Shown here: in pieces, positions 1 through 8,885 of the stretch
Numbering within the stretch: the first letter of the stretch is position 1
Layout: each line of letters opens with the position of its first letter
NCBI RefSeq assembly: GCF_050410775.1
Contig: NZ_CP191229.1
Strand: one strand, 5' to 3'
Length of the DNA: 64,000 bases
Source of the DNA: Erwinia sp050410775
Lineage (GTDB): Bacteria > Pseudomonadota > Gammaproteobacteria > Enterobacterales > Enterobacteriaceae
Position numbers and translations under genes: made by a program
The notes under the pieces: generated by a model
Told to the model about the DNA's origin: nothing
Database searches by the model: none
What the model saw: the letters and a program-made list of their open reading frames with translations, nothing else

Positions 1-177
1 TAGACAGAACAGCCTGTGGCGGCTATACCGCTGCTGACAGGAAAAAAATTTTACCTGTAGAGCGGGTGCGGTGGTTTCACCTTCTGAGTTAATAGCTAAC
101 CTTAGTAAGAGATTAAAAAAGCAAAGCATCTTCACAGGAACGGGCGGATCTTTTCACCCTGATAACGGGATTGAGCA

Positions 178-1839
178 ATGAATAAAACTCCACCCTGGTG
201 GCAAAACGGCGTTATCTATCAAATTTATCCCAAAAGCTTTCAGGACACGACGGGCAGCGGCATGGGCGATCTGGCCGGCGTGGTTCAGCGGCTGGACTAC
301 CTGAGGAAGCTGGGCGTGGACGCCATCTGGTTGACGCCGTTCTATATTTCACCCCAGGTGGACAACGGCTACGACGTCGCCAACTATACCGCTATCGATC
401 CCATCTTCGGCACGATGGCCGATTTCGATACGCTGGTTGAGGAGACTCACCGTCGCGGGATGCGCCTGATCCTGGATATGGTCTTTAATCACAGCTCCAC
501 CCAGCATCACTGGTTCCATGAGGCGCTCGATCGTGAAAGCCCTTACCGCTCTTACTATATCTGGCGCGATGGCACGCCTACCGAGCCACCCAATAACTGG
601 CTTTCCAAATTTGGCGGAAGCGCGTGGCGCTGGCACCCTGAGAGCGGCCAGTACTATATGCATCTGTGGGCGCCTGAGCAGGCGGAACTCAACTGGGAAA
701 ATGACAATCTGCGCGCCGAGCTGAAGCAGATTGTTAACTTCTGGGCCGATAAAGGCATCGACGGGCTACGGCTGGACGTGGTGAATCTGGTCTCGAAGGA
801 TCTGGACTTCCCTGATGACCCGACTGGCGGCGGGCTGCGTTACTATACCGACGGTCCCCGCATTCACGAATATATGCAGGAGATGAGCCGTGACGTGTTC
901 AAGCCGCGGGAGCTGATGACCGTGGGCGAAATGTCCTCTGCCACTCTGGAGCACTGCCAGCGCTACGGCGCGCTCAGCGGTGAAGAGCTGTCGATGGTGT
1001 TCAGCTTCGATCACGTTGAGGTCGATTTCTATAACGGACAGAAGTGGACGCTGACGCCGCTCGATCTGGTGGCGCAGAAGGCGATTTTTACCCACTGGCA
1101 GCAGGGCATGCATAACAAGGCATGGAACGCGCTGTTCTGGTGTAACCACGATCAGCCGCGCGTGGTCTCCCGCTGGGGCGATGAAGATCGGTATCGCGTT
1201 CAGTCGGCGAAGATGCTGGCGATGGTGCTGCACGGGATGCAGGGCACGCCCTATATTTTTCAGGGTGAAGAGCTGGGCATGACCAATCCCCACTTTACCC
1301 GCATCCTCGACTATCGCGATATTGAAAGCCATAACATGTATGCCGAACTGCGTTCGCAGGGGCGCGACAGCGATAACCTGCTGGCTATCCTCGCCAGCAA
1401 ATCCCGCGATAACGGGCGCACGCCCGTTCCGTGGAACGCGAGTGAAAATGGCGGCTTCACCACCGGTACGCCGTGGATCGGCATGAGCGATAATATCGAA
1501 ACCATCAACGCTGAAGCGGCGGTCGCCGATGAGCAGTCGGTGTTTTATACCTATCAGAAGCTGATCAAACTGCGTAAAGAGTACGCCATTCTGACCTGGG
1601 GTGATTATCTCGACCTGCTGCCTGAGCATCCTTATCTCTGGTGCTACTGTCGCCGTATGGAGAAAGAGACGCTGGTGGTCGCCACCAACTTCAGCGGTGA
1701 TACTCAGGTCTGGCATCCGCCCGCCTACAGCGGCCACTGGGAGGTGCTGTTAAGCAACTATCCGGATACGCATGTGACGCCGGGCGAAGTGATGCTGCGT
1801 CCCTGGGAGGCCGTGTGGTGGTATCAGAAGCGGAGCTGA
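178..1839 (+). CDS. treC: Trehalose-6-phosphate hydrolase
   Basis: Cytoplasmic GH13 alpha-glucosidase that splits trehalose 6-phosphate, the product of PTS uptake through TreB, into glucose and glucose 6-phosphate. The 553-residue product (E. coli TreC is 551) opens with the family N-terminus WWQNGVIYQIYPKSFQDT. The GH13 catalytic residues are visible: nucleophile Asp200 in GLRLDVVN, acid/base Glu251 in VGEMSS and Asp325 in NHDQPR. The ATG follows an AACGGGA motif about 7 bases upstream. In E. coli treBC also lies just before nrdDG, so treB probably ends left of the window; the 177 bases upstream show no recognisable reading frame. A 14-bp perfect hairpin follows the stop. Confidence 0.97.
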   Translation: MNKTPPWWQNGVIYQIYPKSFQDTTGSGMGDLAGVVQRLDYLRKLGVDAIWLTPFYISPQVDNGYDVANYTAIDPIFGTMADFDTLVEETHRRGMRLILDMVFNHSSTQHHWFHEALDRESPYRSYYIWRDGTPTEPPNNWLSKFGGSAWRWHPESGQYYMHLWAPEQAELNWENDNLRAELKQIVNFWADKGIDGLRLDVVNLVSKDLDFPDDPTGGGLRYYTDGPRIHEYMQEMSRDVFKPRELMTVGEMSSATLEHCQRYGALSGEELSMVFSFDHVEVDFYNGQKWTLTPLDLVAQKAIFTHWQQGMHNKAWNALFWCNHDQPRVVSRWGDEDRYRVQSAKMLAMVLHGMQGTPYIFQGEELGMTNPHFTRILDYRDIESHNMYAELRSQGRDSDNLLAILASKSRDNGRTPVPWNASENGGFTTGTPWIGMSDNIETINAEAAVADEQSVFYTYQKLIKLRKEYAILTWGDYLDLLPEHPYLWCYCRRMEKETLVVATNFSGDTQVWHPPAYSGHWEVLLSNYPDTHVTPGEVMLRPWEAVWWYQKRS

Positions 1840-1858
1840 CCAGTCACGGATAACACTA

Positions 1859-1893
1859 TCCGGCCCGCCTGAGGAGATTTCAGGCGGGCCGGA
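1859..1893. terminator. Perfect 14-bp hairpin between convergent treC and helicase genes
   Basis: TCCGGCCCGCCTGA at 1859-1872 pairs without mismatch with 1880-1893 around a 7-base loop (GGAGATT). It sits between the treC stop and the stop of the convergent helicase gene. No T-tract follows on either strand, so this is either a shared, not strictly intrinsic terminator or an RNA-stabilising 3' hairpin. Confidence 0.6.
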
Positions 1894-1894
1894 C

Positions 1895-4468
1895 TCAGAC
1901 CGGTTCAAACAGCGCGGCAAGATCGGCGCTGGTAAAAAGGCCGGGTTCACTCAGCCCCTCTTCCAGAATACCGCCCGCCAGTTCAGCCTTCTGCTGCTGG
2001 AGAGTGACGATTTTCTCTTCAATAGTGCCTGCGGCAATCAGCTTATAGACAAACACCGGCTTATCCTGCCCCAGCCGCCAGGCGCGATCGCTCGCCTGGT
2101 TCTCGGCTGCCGGATTCCACCAGGGATCGTAGTGGATCACCGTATCTGCCGCCGTCAGGTTCAGGCCGACGCCGCCCGCTTTGAGGCTGATCAGAAAGAC
2201 GGGGACCTCGCCTTCCTGAAAACGACGCACCGGCTCGTTGCGATCCCGGGTGCTTCCCGTCAGCGTGACAAAAGGGATCTTCGCTTTCTGTAACTCTTCG
2301 GCAATCAGCGACAGCATCGTCGTAAACTGCGAAAAGATCAGAATACGACGATCTTCCGCCAGCAGCTCGCTGAGCATTTCCCGCAGCAGCGCCAGCTTAG
2401 CGGAATGCTTTACCTTCACCGCTTTATCTGTACTGACCAGCCGCGGATCGCAGCAGATCTGCCGCAGCTTCAGCAGCGCCTCCAGCACCAGCAGATGACT
2501 CCTCCCGGCGCCCTGCTGCTCGACCGCCAGACGGACGCGATCCTGCATGGCGCCGCGCACCGATTCATACAACTCGCGCTGGGCCCCTTCCAGCGCCACC
2601 GAGCGGACAATGGTATTTTTTGGCGGCAGCTCTTTTGCCACTTCCATCTTGCGCCGGCGCAGCATAAAGGGCCGGACGCGTCTGGCGAGCAGATCGCGCC
2701 GGACCCGGTCGCCGTTGCGCTCAATGGGGATGCGCCACGTCTGGGTAAACGCTTTTTCGCTGCCCAGAAAGCCCGGCAGCAAAAAATCAAACTGCGACCA
2801 GAGCTCGCCCAGATGGTTTTCCAGCGGCGTGCCGGTCAGGCAGAGGCGATGGCGGGACTTGAGGGAGCGGATGACGGAAGCGGCGCGCGACGCGCTGTTT
2901 TTCACATACTGGGCCTCATCGAGAATCAGAAGATGATAGCTGAAGCTAATCAGCTGCGGCTGGTCGCGCCAGAGCAGTGAGTAGGTCGTCAGTACCACAT
3001 CATATTCTCCGATGCGGTCATAAAACGCCTTACGCTCAGGTCCGGTCAGCGCCAGCACCCTGAGCCCGGGCGCAAAGCGGCTGGCTTCCTGCATCCAGTT
3101 ATATACCAGGGTCGTCGGCACCACGATCAGCGCTGGCCGGTCGAGCCGCCCGGCTTCTTTTTCCAGCAGCAGGTGCGCCAGCGTCTGAATAGTTTTGCCC
3201 AGCCCCATATCATCGGCCAGCACGCCGGAGAGATCGTGCGCGCGCAGGAACTGCATCCAGTTGACGCCCTGTTGCTGATAGTCGCGCAGCTGTGCATGAA
3301 GGCCTGATGGCGGTTCAACCGGCAGAATCCCTTCGCTTGAGCGCAGCCGTTCCGCCAGCTGGTAAACGCCGCTTTCACCAAAGAACTGCCAGCGTCCGGT
3401 GTCGCTCAGCGCCGTCAGTCTGCCCGCTTCAAAAGGCGGCAGCCGCAGCGGCATGTCGGTTGGCTGCATAAACAGATCGATCAGATTGCCGGCGACGGGC
3501 TTCAGCGTACCGGCACTGATATGCAGCCGTTCGTTGCGATCGCCACGCAGCTCAATCACTTCATTGTCGGGAATAAGCGAGAGATCGCCGGCAAACCAGC
3601 GGCGATCCTGCTGAAACAGCGTCGTCAGTAAGGGTTGCAGGTCCTGCTGCCTGCGGCCAACCGATACCGCCAGCGACACTCTGAACCCGCCATCCGCTTC
3701 CTGTTCCGCCCGCCCGTTTATCGTTTTGATCTCGGTAACATTCCAGCTGAAATCATTATCCATACTGACTCGCCAGCCCTGCCTGCGCAGCTTTGGCAGC
3801 GTCGAGCGGATGATATCCCGCCAGCCGGAGGCGGTTTCCGGCGCAAAAATCACGGGCGGCAGCGGCGCGGATTGCGGCGTGTAGATATGGGCGGCGGGAA
3901 TAGTATGCAGGCCGGCAGCATTGAGTTCCCGCAGCCAGTGCTGTTCACGTTCCAGCTGGCGGCTGACCTGAAAAAGACGCCCTTCGCCATCGGCAAAGCG
4001 CTCGCCGGCACTGCCCGCCGCAATGCTGACGCCCGCGTAGTCGAAGTGCAGGGAGGCAAAGTCCAGTCGCTTCTGCCGGTGGCCGTAGCGGCCAAATCCG
4101 CTGATAAATTTCGCGCGGGACTCCAGCCGGAGGAAAGGTATGGGTTCGGCGCTGAGGCTGCCAGCCGCGGCGTCAGCCGGGCGGGCCTGCGGACGGTGCA
4201 GCCAGGCCAGCATCACCGCCGCCACATGACGACAGTTGTTTTTCACCGGACAGGTGCACTCGCCGCTGGCGTGTAGCTGACCCTGAGGCTGGCTGAAATG
4301 GACGATAACCTGGAAAGGTTCGATTTTTCTGCCGGGGACTTCACCGGTTAGCAGGTTATTTTCCCAGTGAATATTCTGCGCTTTTTCCACCAGGCCTTTC
4401 GCTCTGGCGACGGTACGCGCACCGATCCACCGGCTTACCTGCTTTTCATTGTATGTCACAGAAGGCAT
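1895..4468 (-). CDS. SNF2-family DEAD/DEAH helicase with N-terminal SWIM zinc finger
   Basis: Predicted Swi2/Snf2-type ATP-dependent DNA translocase of bacterial, RapA/YwqA-like architecture. Numbering from an upstream TTG at 4522, residues 89-99 carry a SWIM zinc motif (Cys89, Cys91, Cys97, His99), then a middle region of unknown role, then the motor: motif I DDMGLGKT near 437-444, DEAQ near 535-538, motif III LTGTPLEN near 562-569, and motif VI DRAWRLGQ in lobe 2. The first strongly family-like residues are SVTYNEKQVSRWIG, so I place the start at the ATG at 4468. An ATG at 4513 and the TTG at 4522 are alternatives, and none has a good Shine-Dalgarno. The gene separates treC from nrdD, which are adjacent in E. 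coli. Role in repair or transcription recycling is inference. Confidence 0.8.
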   Translation of the reverse strand: MPSVTYNEKQVSRWIGARTVARAKGLVEKAQNIHWENNLLTGEVPGRKIEPFQVIVHFSQPQGQLHASGECTCPVKNNCRHVAAVMLAWLHRPQARPADAAAGSLSAEPIPFLRLESRAKFISGFGRYGHRQKRLDFASLHFDYAGVSIAAGSAGERFADGEGRLFQVSRQLEREQHWLRELNAAGLHTIPAAHIYTPQSAPLPPVIFAPETASGWRDIIRSTLPKLRRQGWRVSMDNDFSWNVTEIKTINGRAEQEADGGFRVSLAVSVGRRQQDLQPLLTTLFQQDRRWFAGDLSLIPDNEVIELRGDRNERLHISAGTLKPVAGNLIDLFMQPTDMPLRLPPFEAGRLTALSDTGRWQFFGESGVYQLAERLRSSEGILPVEPPSGLHAQLRDYQQQGVNWMQFLRAHDLSGVLADDMGLGKTIQTLAHLLLEKEAGRLDRPALIVVPTTLVYNWMQEASRFAPGLRVLALTGPERKAFYDRIGEYDVVLTTYSLLWRDQPQLISFSYHLLILDEAQYVKNSASRAASVIRSLKSRHRLCLTGTPLENHLGELWSQFDFLLPGFLGSEKAFTQTWRIPIERNGDRVRRDLLARRVRPFMLRRRKMEVAKELPPKNTIVRSVALEGAQRELYESVRGAMQDRVRLAVEQQGAGRSHLLVLEALLKLRQICCDPRLVSTDKAVKVKHSAKLALLREMLSELLAEDRRILIFSQFTTMLSLIAEELQKAKIPFVTLTGSTRDRNEPVRRFQEGEVPVFLISLKAGGVGLNLTAADTVIHYDPWWNPAAENQASDRAWRLGQDKPVFVYKLIAAGTIEEKIVTLQQQKAELAGGILEEGLSEPGLFTSADLAALFEPV

Positions 4469-4761
4469 CAGAGAGTATCCCGGGACCTGAGCAACGCCAT
4501 GTTTGCTCCGCATAACAGGCAATAATATGAATTCCTTTACCTGTTATGCAACCGTGTTAAGCCCTCAGGCGCGCAAATTTTCCGGAAATGCCCGAAGCTT
4601 TTGCAGTGATGGCCTTTCTGGTCAGAGAGAGAATAGCCCCCTCCCGCGCCCGGCGTTCAGCCCAGGCACGATCGCCTCAGCGCCGGTTCACTCCTTTTTG
4701 CATTCCGATAAAGGTCAGCCCAACCGCAACTGATTAACTTTGCTGCGCCCTTTTTTAATCT

Positions 4762-4775
4762 TTGTTTCAGGTCAA
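4762..4775 (+). promoter_or_regulatory. Candidate FNR site upstream of nrdDG
   Basis: TTGTTTCAGGTCAA matches 8 of the 10 fixed positions of the FNR consensus TTGAT-N4-ATCAA. FNR is known to activate nrdDG without oxygen in E. coli, so the position about 95 bases before the start codon makes sense. Seen by eye only. Confidence 0.5.
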
Positions 4776-4797
4776 TAAACTCGCAGTTAAAAAAGGA

Positions 4798-4821
4798 GTA
4801 AACGCTATATATAGCGTTTAC
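4798..4821. promoter_or_regulatory. NrdR box 1, 24-bp perfect palindrome
   Basis: A perfect 24-bp palindrome with half-site GTAAACGCTATA contains the NrdR core CTATATATAG. NrdR is the ATP/dATP-sensing zinc-finger repressor of ribonucleotide reductase operons and binds paired boxes about three helical turns apart. The second box lies 32 bp downstream. Confidence 0.85.
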
Positions 4822-4833
4822 TATGCCAGCATA

Positions 4834-4849
4834 TACCTACATATAGATA
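4834..4849. promoter_or_regulatory. NrdR box 2
   Basis: TACCTACATATAGATA shares the core CTAcATATAG with box 1 at exactly 32 bp centre-to-centre spacing. This is the usual phasing of tandem NrdR boxes. It ends 19 bases before the nrdD start codon. Confidence 0.75.
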
Positions 4850-4868
4850 ATCAGTGCGAGGGAAGGTA

Positions 4869-7007
4869 ATGGTTTCCAGGGTGATAAAACGGGACGGCTG
4901 CAAGGTCGCTTTTGATGAAGCGCGCATTCACGACGCCGTCCGGGGCGCGGCCCGCGCGGCTGGTATTGACGACAGCCTGTACTGTAGCAGCGTTACCCGC
5001 GAAATTTGCCAGCAGCTTCAGCCGCAGGAAAGCGTGGATATCCATGATATTCAGCAAGCGGTTGAAAACCAGCTGATGGCTGGCCCCTACCCCGAGCTGG
5101 CCCGGACCTATATTGAATATCGCCATGACCGGGATATTGCCCGCGAGCTGCGCGGCAACCTTAATAAAGCGATTCGCGGTCTGGTCGAGCAGAGTAACCC
5201 CGCGCTGCTCAATGAAAATGCCAATAAGGACAGCAAGGTGATCCCCACCCAGCGCGACCTGCTGGCGGGTATTGTGGCGAAGCATTACGCCACGCAGCAT
5301 CTTCTCCCGCGTGATGTGGTTCTGGCGCACGAGCGGGGCGAGATCCACTATCACGATCTCGACTACTCCCCTTTCTTTCCCATGTTCAACTGTATGCTGA
5401 TCGATCTGAAGGGCATGCTGACCAGAGGCTTTAAAATGGGCAATGCGGAGATCGAACCGCCAAAATCGATCTCCACAGCGACCGCCGTAACGGCGCAGAT
5501 CATCGCTCAGGTAGCCAGCCACATCTATGGCGGCACCACCATTAACCGTATCGACGAGGTGCTGGCGCCTTTTGTCGAAGCCAGCTGGCAGAAGCATCGC
5601 GCCATCGCTGAAGAGTGGCATATCCCCAATCCCGACGCCTATGCGCATACCCGGACGGAGAAAGAGTGCTACGACGCCTTCCAGTCGCTTGAGTATGAGG
5701 TGAATACGCTGCACACCGCCAATGGCCAGACGCCGTTCGTGACCTTCGGTTTTGGTCTCGGCACCTGCTGGTCCGCGAGGCTGGTTCAGCAATCCATCCT
5801 GCGCAACCGCATCGCAGGCCTGGGCAAAAATCATAAAACGGCGGTCTTCCCCAAGCTGGTGTTCGCCATTAAAGCGGGGCTGAACCGCTCACCGGCCGAT
5901 CCGAATTATGACATCAAGCAGCTGGCGCTGGAGTGCGCCAGCAAGCGTATGTACCCCGATATCCTTAACTACGATCAGGTGGTGAAGGTCACCGGCTCGT
6001 TTAAAACGCCTATGGGCTGCCGCAGCTTTCTCGGCGCCTGGGAGGAGAATGGCGAACTCGTGCATGAAGGCCGCAATAATATTGGCGTTATCAGCCTGAA
6101 TCTGCCGAGAATTGCGCTGGAAACAGCGGGGAATGAAACCGCTTTCTGGACGCTGCTGGACCGCCGCCTGCTGCTGGCGAAAAAAGCGCTGATGACCCGT
6201 ATCGCCAGGCTGGAGAATGTGAAAGCCCGCGTCGCCCCAATCCTCTATATGGAAGGCGCCTGCGGCGTCAGGCTCAGGGCCGACGATAACGTGGCGGAGA
6301 TCTTTAAAAACGGGCGCGCTTCTGTTTCGCTGGGGTATATCGGCCTGCACGAAACCATAAACGCGCTGTGCGGAGGAGAAACCCATCTTTATGATGACGC
6401 CACGCTGCGTGATAAAGCCGTGGCTATCGTCACCCGCCTGCGGGAGGCCGTGGACAGCTGGAAGGAGGAGACCGGCTACGGCTTCAGCCTCTACAGTACG
6501 CCTAGCGAAAACCTGTGCGACCGTTTCTGCCGTCTGGATGCCGCAGAGTTTGGCGTGGTGCCCGGCGTGACCGATAAAGGCTACTACACCAACAGCTTCC
6601 ATCTGGACGTGGAGAAGAAGGTCAATCCTTACGACAAAATCGACTTTGAGGCCGCCTATCCGCCGATCGCCAGCGGCGGCTTTATTTGTTACGGCGAATA
6701 TCCCAATATTCAGCACAACCTTAAGGCGCTGGAGGATGTGTGGGACTACAGCTACAGCCGCATCCCCTACTATGGCACCAATACGCCCATCGACGAATGC
6801 TACGAGTGCGGCTTCAGCGGAGAATTTGAGTGCACCAGCAAAGGCTTTACCTGCCCGAAATGCGGCAACCATGATGCGGCCCGCGTGTCGGTAACCCGCC
6901 GGGTTTGCGGCTACCTGGGCAGCCCGGACGCCCGCCCCTTCAACGCCGGTAAGCAGGAAGAGGTGAAGCGCCGCGTCAAGCATATGGCGACAGGTCAGCT
7001 GGGATGA
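4869..7007 (+). CDS. nrdD: Anaerobic ribonucleoside-triphosphate reductase, large subunit
   Basis: Class III, oxygen-sensitive glycyl-radical enzyme that reduces ribonucleoside triphosphates to deoxyribonucleotides using formate. The N-terminus is an ATP-cone (KRDGCKVAF onward), followed by the reductase core. Near the C-terminus are the zinc-binding CxxC pairs (CYECGF, CPKCGN) and the radical loop RVCGYLG, with the radical glycine at residue 681 as in E. coli. The ATG at 4869 gives 712 residues, equal to E. coli, and has GAGGGAAGG upstream; a GTG at 4854 in the same frame lacks this support. Co-transcribed with nrdG by a 4-base ATGA overlap. Confidence 0.98.
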   Translation: MVSRVIKRDGCKVAFDEARIHDAVRGAARAAGIDDSLYCSSVTREICQQLQPQESVDIHDIQQAVENQLMAGPYPELARTYIEYRHDRDIARELRGNLNKAIRGLVEQSNPALLNENANKDSKVIPTQRDLLAGIVAKHYATQHLLPRDVVLAHERGEIHYHDLDYSPFFPMFNCMLIDLKGMLTRGFKMGNAEIEPPKSISTATAVTAQIIAQVASHIYGGTTINRIDEVLAPFVEASWQKHRAIAEEWHIPNPDAYAHTRTEKECYDAFQSLEYEVNTLHTANGQTPFVTFGFGLGTCWSARLVQQSILRNRIAGLGKNHKTAVFPKLVFAIKAGLNRSPADPNYDIKQLALECASKRMYPDILNYDQVVKVTGSFKTPMGCRSFLGAWEENGELVHEGRNNIGVISLNLPRIALETAGNETAFWTLLDRRLLLAKKALMTRIARLENVKARVAPILYMEGACGVRLRADDNVAEIFKNGRASVSLGYIGLHETINALCGGETHLYDDATLRDKAVAIVTRLREAVDSWKEETGYGFSLYSTPSENLCDRFCRLDAAEFGVVPGVTDKGYYTNSFHLDVEKKVNPYDKIDFEAAYPPIASGGFICYGEYPNIQHNLKALEDVWDYSYSRIPYYGTNTPIDECYECGFSGEFECTSKGFTCPKCGNHDAARVSVTRRVCGYLGSPDARPFNAGKQEEVKRRVKHMATGQLG

Positions 7008-7471
7008 ATATTCATCAATATTACCCGGTCGACATTGTCAACGGGCCGGGAACTCGCTGCACGCTGTTTGTCGCCGGGTGCGAGCATCAGTGCGAGGGCT
7101 GCTATAACAAAAGCACCTGGCGGCTCAATTCCGGCACGCCGTTTACCGTGCAGCATGAGGAGCAGCTGATTGCCGATCTCAGCGATCGCCGCATCCCCCG
7201 CCAGGGGCTGTCACTCTCAGGCGGCGATCCGCTGCATCCGGCCAACGTGCCGGACGTGCTGAGGCTGGTGAAGCGGGTGCGACGGGCTTGTCCGGGCAAG
7301 GATATCTGGATGTGGACGGGCTATCAGCTGGACGGGCTCACTGCCGCCCAGCGGGAAGTGGTAAAGCTGGTGGACGTGCTGATTGACGGGAAGTTTGTGC
7401 AGGCGCTGAAAGATCCCTCGTTACCCTGGCGCGGCAGCAGCAATCAGGTTATCCACTACCTGCGAAAGTAA
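7004..7471 (+). CDS. nrdG: Anaerobic ribonucleotide reductase-activating protein
   Basis: Radical-SAM activase that uses a [4Fe-4S] cluster and S-adenosylmethionine to create the glycyl radical on NrdD. The cluster motif CxxxCxxC is visible as CEHQCEGCY near residues 26-33, and the SAM-binding GGDP segment follows in LSLSGGDPLHP. 155 residues, against 154 in E. coli. Its ATG overlaps the nrdD stop, so translation is likely coupled. Confidence 0.97.
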   Translation: MNIHQYYPVDIVNGPGTRCTLFVAGCEHQCEGCYNKSTWRLNSGTPFTVQHEEQLIADLSDRRIPRQGLSLSGGDPLHPANVPDVLRLVKRVRRACPGKDIWMWTGYQLDGLTAAQREVVKLVDVLIDGKFVQALKDPSLPWRGSSNQVIHYLRK

Positions 7472-7509
7472 ACGCTCAGGCTCTGACGCGGATTAGCGCC
7501 TGGCGGCGA

Positions 7510-8145
7510 TCAGCCCTCTTCCCGTGGGATCTGACCGGACTCAATGATATTCAGGCTCTGCCCACACGGCGAAAACGCCTCCCGCATCATGACCGCCGCC
7601 ACATCTTTTGCTGACACGGCCCGCCAGTTGCCCGGCAGGTGCTTAAAGAGCGGTGCCATAAAGGATTCCCCGCTGCGTTTGTTTTCGCGATTGCCCAGCA
7701 GCAGCGAGGGCCGGATCAGCGTCAGGCGCGGCCACTGCTCCTGCATCAGCGTATTTTCCATTTCCCCCTTTACCCGATTGTAAAAAAAGGGGGAATGGGT
7801 GTTAGCGCCATGGGCGCTGACCACCAGCAGATGTTTTGCGCCGAGCCGCTGACCGGCTATTGCCGTATCCACCACCAACGTGTAATCAACGTGAACAAAA
7901 GCGGCCTTAGATCCCGCCTCACGCCGCGTGGTGCCGAGGCAGCAGAAGACCAGATCCAGCGGCGTCTTCAGCGGGCCCAGTGAATCCGTCAGATCGTCTT
8001 CGACAAGGTTTGTTACCTTATCCATCTCAGGTAACTTCCGCCGGGTCGGCGCAATAATTTCGCTGACTCTCGGATCGTTGACCAGTTTTCGCAGCAGATG
8101 GCGGCCAACCAGCCCGGTGGCGCCCGTTATCAGAATCCGGCTCAT
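7510..8145 (-). CDS. yraR: NAD(P)-binding Rossmann-fold protein YraR
   Basis: Short-chain dehydrogenase-like protein with the dinucleotide-binding motif GATGLVG at residues 8-14 and segments CCLGTTRREAGS and FFYNRVKGEME shared with E. coli YraR. The substrate is unknown. The ATG at 8145 has GGAGGG 6 bases upstream; a longer reading from TTG at 8163 would swallow that ribosome site. In E. coli yraR is likewise next to yhbO, so the ancestral order resumes here just after nrdG. Confidence 0.88.
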   Translation of the reverse strand: MSRILITGATGLVGRHLLRKLVNDPRVSEIIAPTRRKLPEMDKVTNLVEDDLTDSLGPLKTPLDLVFCCLGTTRREAGSKAAFVHVDYTLVVDTAIAGQRLGAKHLLVVSAHGANTHSPFFYNRVKGEMENTLMQEQWPRLTLIRPSLLLGNRENKRSGESFMAPLFKHLPGNWRAVSAKDVAAVMMREAFSPCGQSLNIIESGQIPREEG

Positions 8146-8303
8146 AAAATCCCTCCTTTTCAACCAGTTTAGCTGCTTCCTGAGCCGCGGAGAAACAATT
8201 AGGCTTTTCCGCGATCCTTAGCCTGAACGGCCCCTCTGGCTTGATTTTTCAGAATGACCAACCACACTTAGCGGTACTGAACGACATAAACACCGGAGGA
8301 AAA

Positions 8304-8822
8304 ATGAAGAAGATTGCGGTTCTGATTACGGACGAATTTGAAGATTCAGAATTTACCTCTCCCGCAGAGGCTTATACCAAAGCGGGCCACCAGGTCGTGA
8401 CCATTGATAAGAAAGCGGGCGTCACCGTGACCGGCAAGCAGGGTAAGGCGACGGTGAAGATCGATAAAGATATCGATCACGTCAAGGCGGCTGAATTTGA
8501 TGCGCTGCTGCTGCCAGGCGGCCACTCACCGGACAGCCTGCGCGGCGATGACCGCTTTGTTAACTTCACCAAAGAGTTTATGGCGCTGGGCAAACCAGTC
8601 TTTGCTATCTGTCACGGTCCCCAACTGCTGATCAGCGCCAACGCCGTACGCGGACGTAAGATGACCTCGGTGAAAGCCATCGCCATCGATCTGAAAAACG
8701 CGGGCGCGGATTTTTACGATAAAGAAGTGGTGGTTGATAACGATAAGCTGGTTACCAGCCGCACACCGGACGATCTGCCCGCCTTTAACCGGGAATCTTT
8801 ACGTATCCTGGAGACGGCGTAA
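8304..8822 (+). CDS. yhbO: DJ-1/PfpI family protein deglycase 2
   Basis: Member of the DJ-1/PfpI superfamily. E. coli YhbO is reported to protect against glyoxal-type glycation and other stresses. The nucleophile elbow AICHGPQ is present with Cys103 and the adjacent His104; Glu11 in the opening DEFEDSEF fits the conserved acidic partner. The ATG at 8304 follows GGAGG with a 5-base gap and gives 172 residues, the E. coli length. A canonical terminator follows directly, so this is a single-gene unit. Confidence 0.94.
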   Translation: MKKIAVLITDEFEDSEFTSPAEAYTKAGHQVVTIDKKAGVTVTGKQGKATVKIDKDIDHVKAAEFDALLLPGGHSPDSLRGDDRFVNFTKEFMALGKPVFAICHGPQLLISANAVRGRKMTSVKAIAIDLKNAGADFYDKEVVVDNDKLVTSRTPDDLPAFNRESLRILETA

Positions 8823-8831
8823 GCTTTACTG

Positions 8832-8855
8832 AGCCGGGTTCGCCCGGCTTTTTTT
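8832..8855 (+). terminator. Intrinsic terminator of yhbO
   Basis: Stem AGCCGGG/CCCGGCT with a stable TTCG loop, followed by six T residues, starting 9 bases after the yhbO stop. Confidence 0.9.
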
Positions 8856-8885
8856 ATGCTCGTGCAAAAGTAAACCGCCTCTCTC

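Noticed and set aside
4503..4733. 76-codon plus-strand frame upstream of nrdD
   Set aside because: No ribosome-binding site, low-complexity start overlapping the helicase gene, no similarity recognised.
4851..6983. Two long minus-strand frames (327 and 364 codons) opposite nrdD
   Set aside because: Shadow frames of a strongly conserved gene in high-GC DNA; no recognisable protein family.
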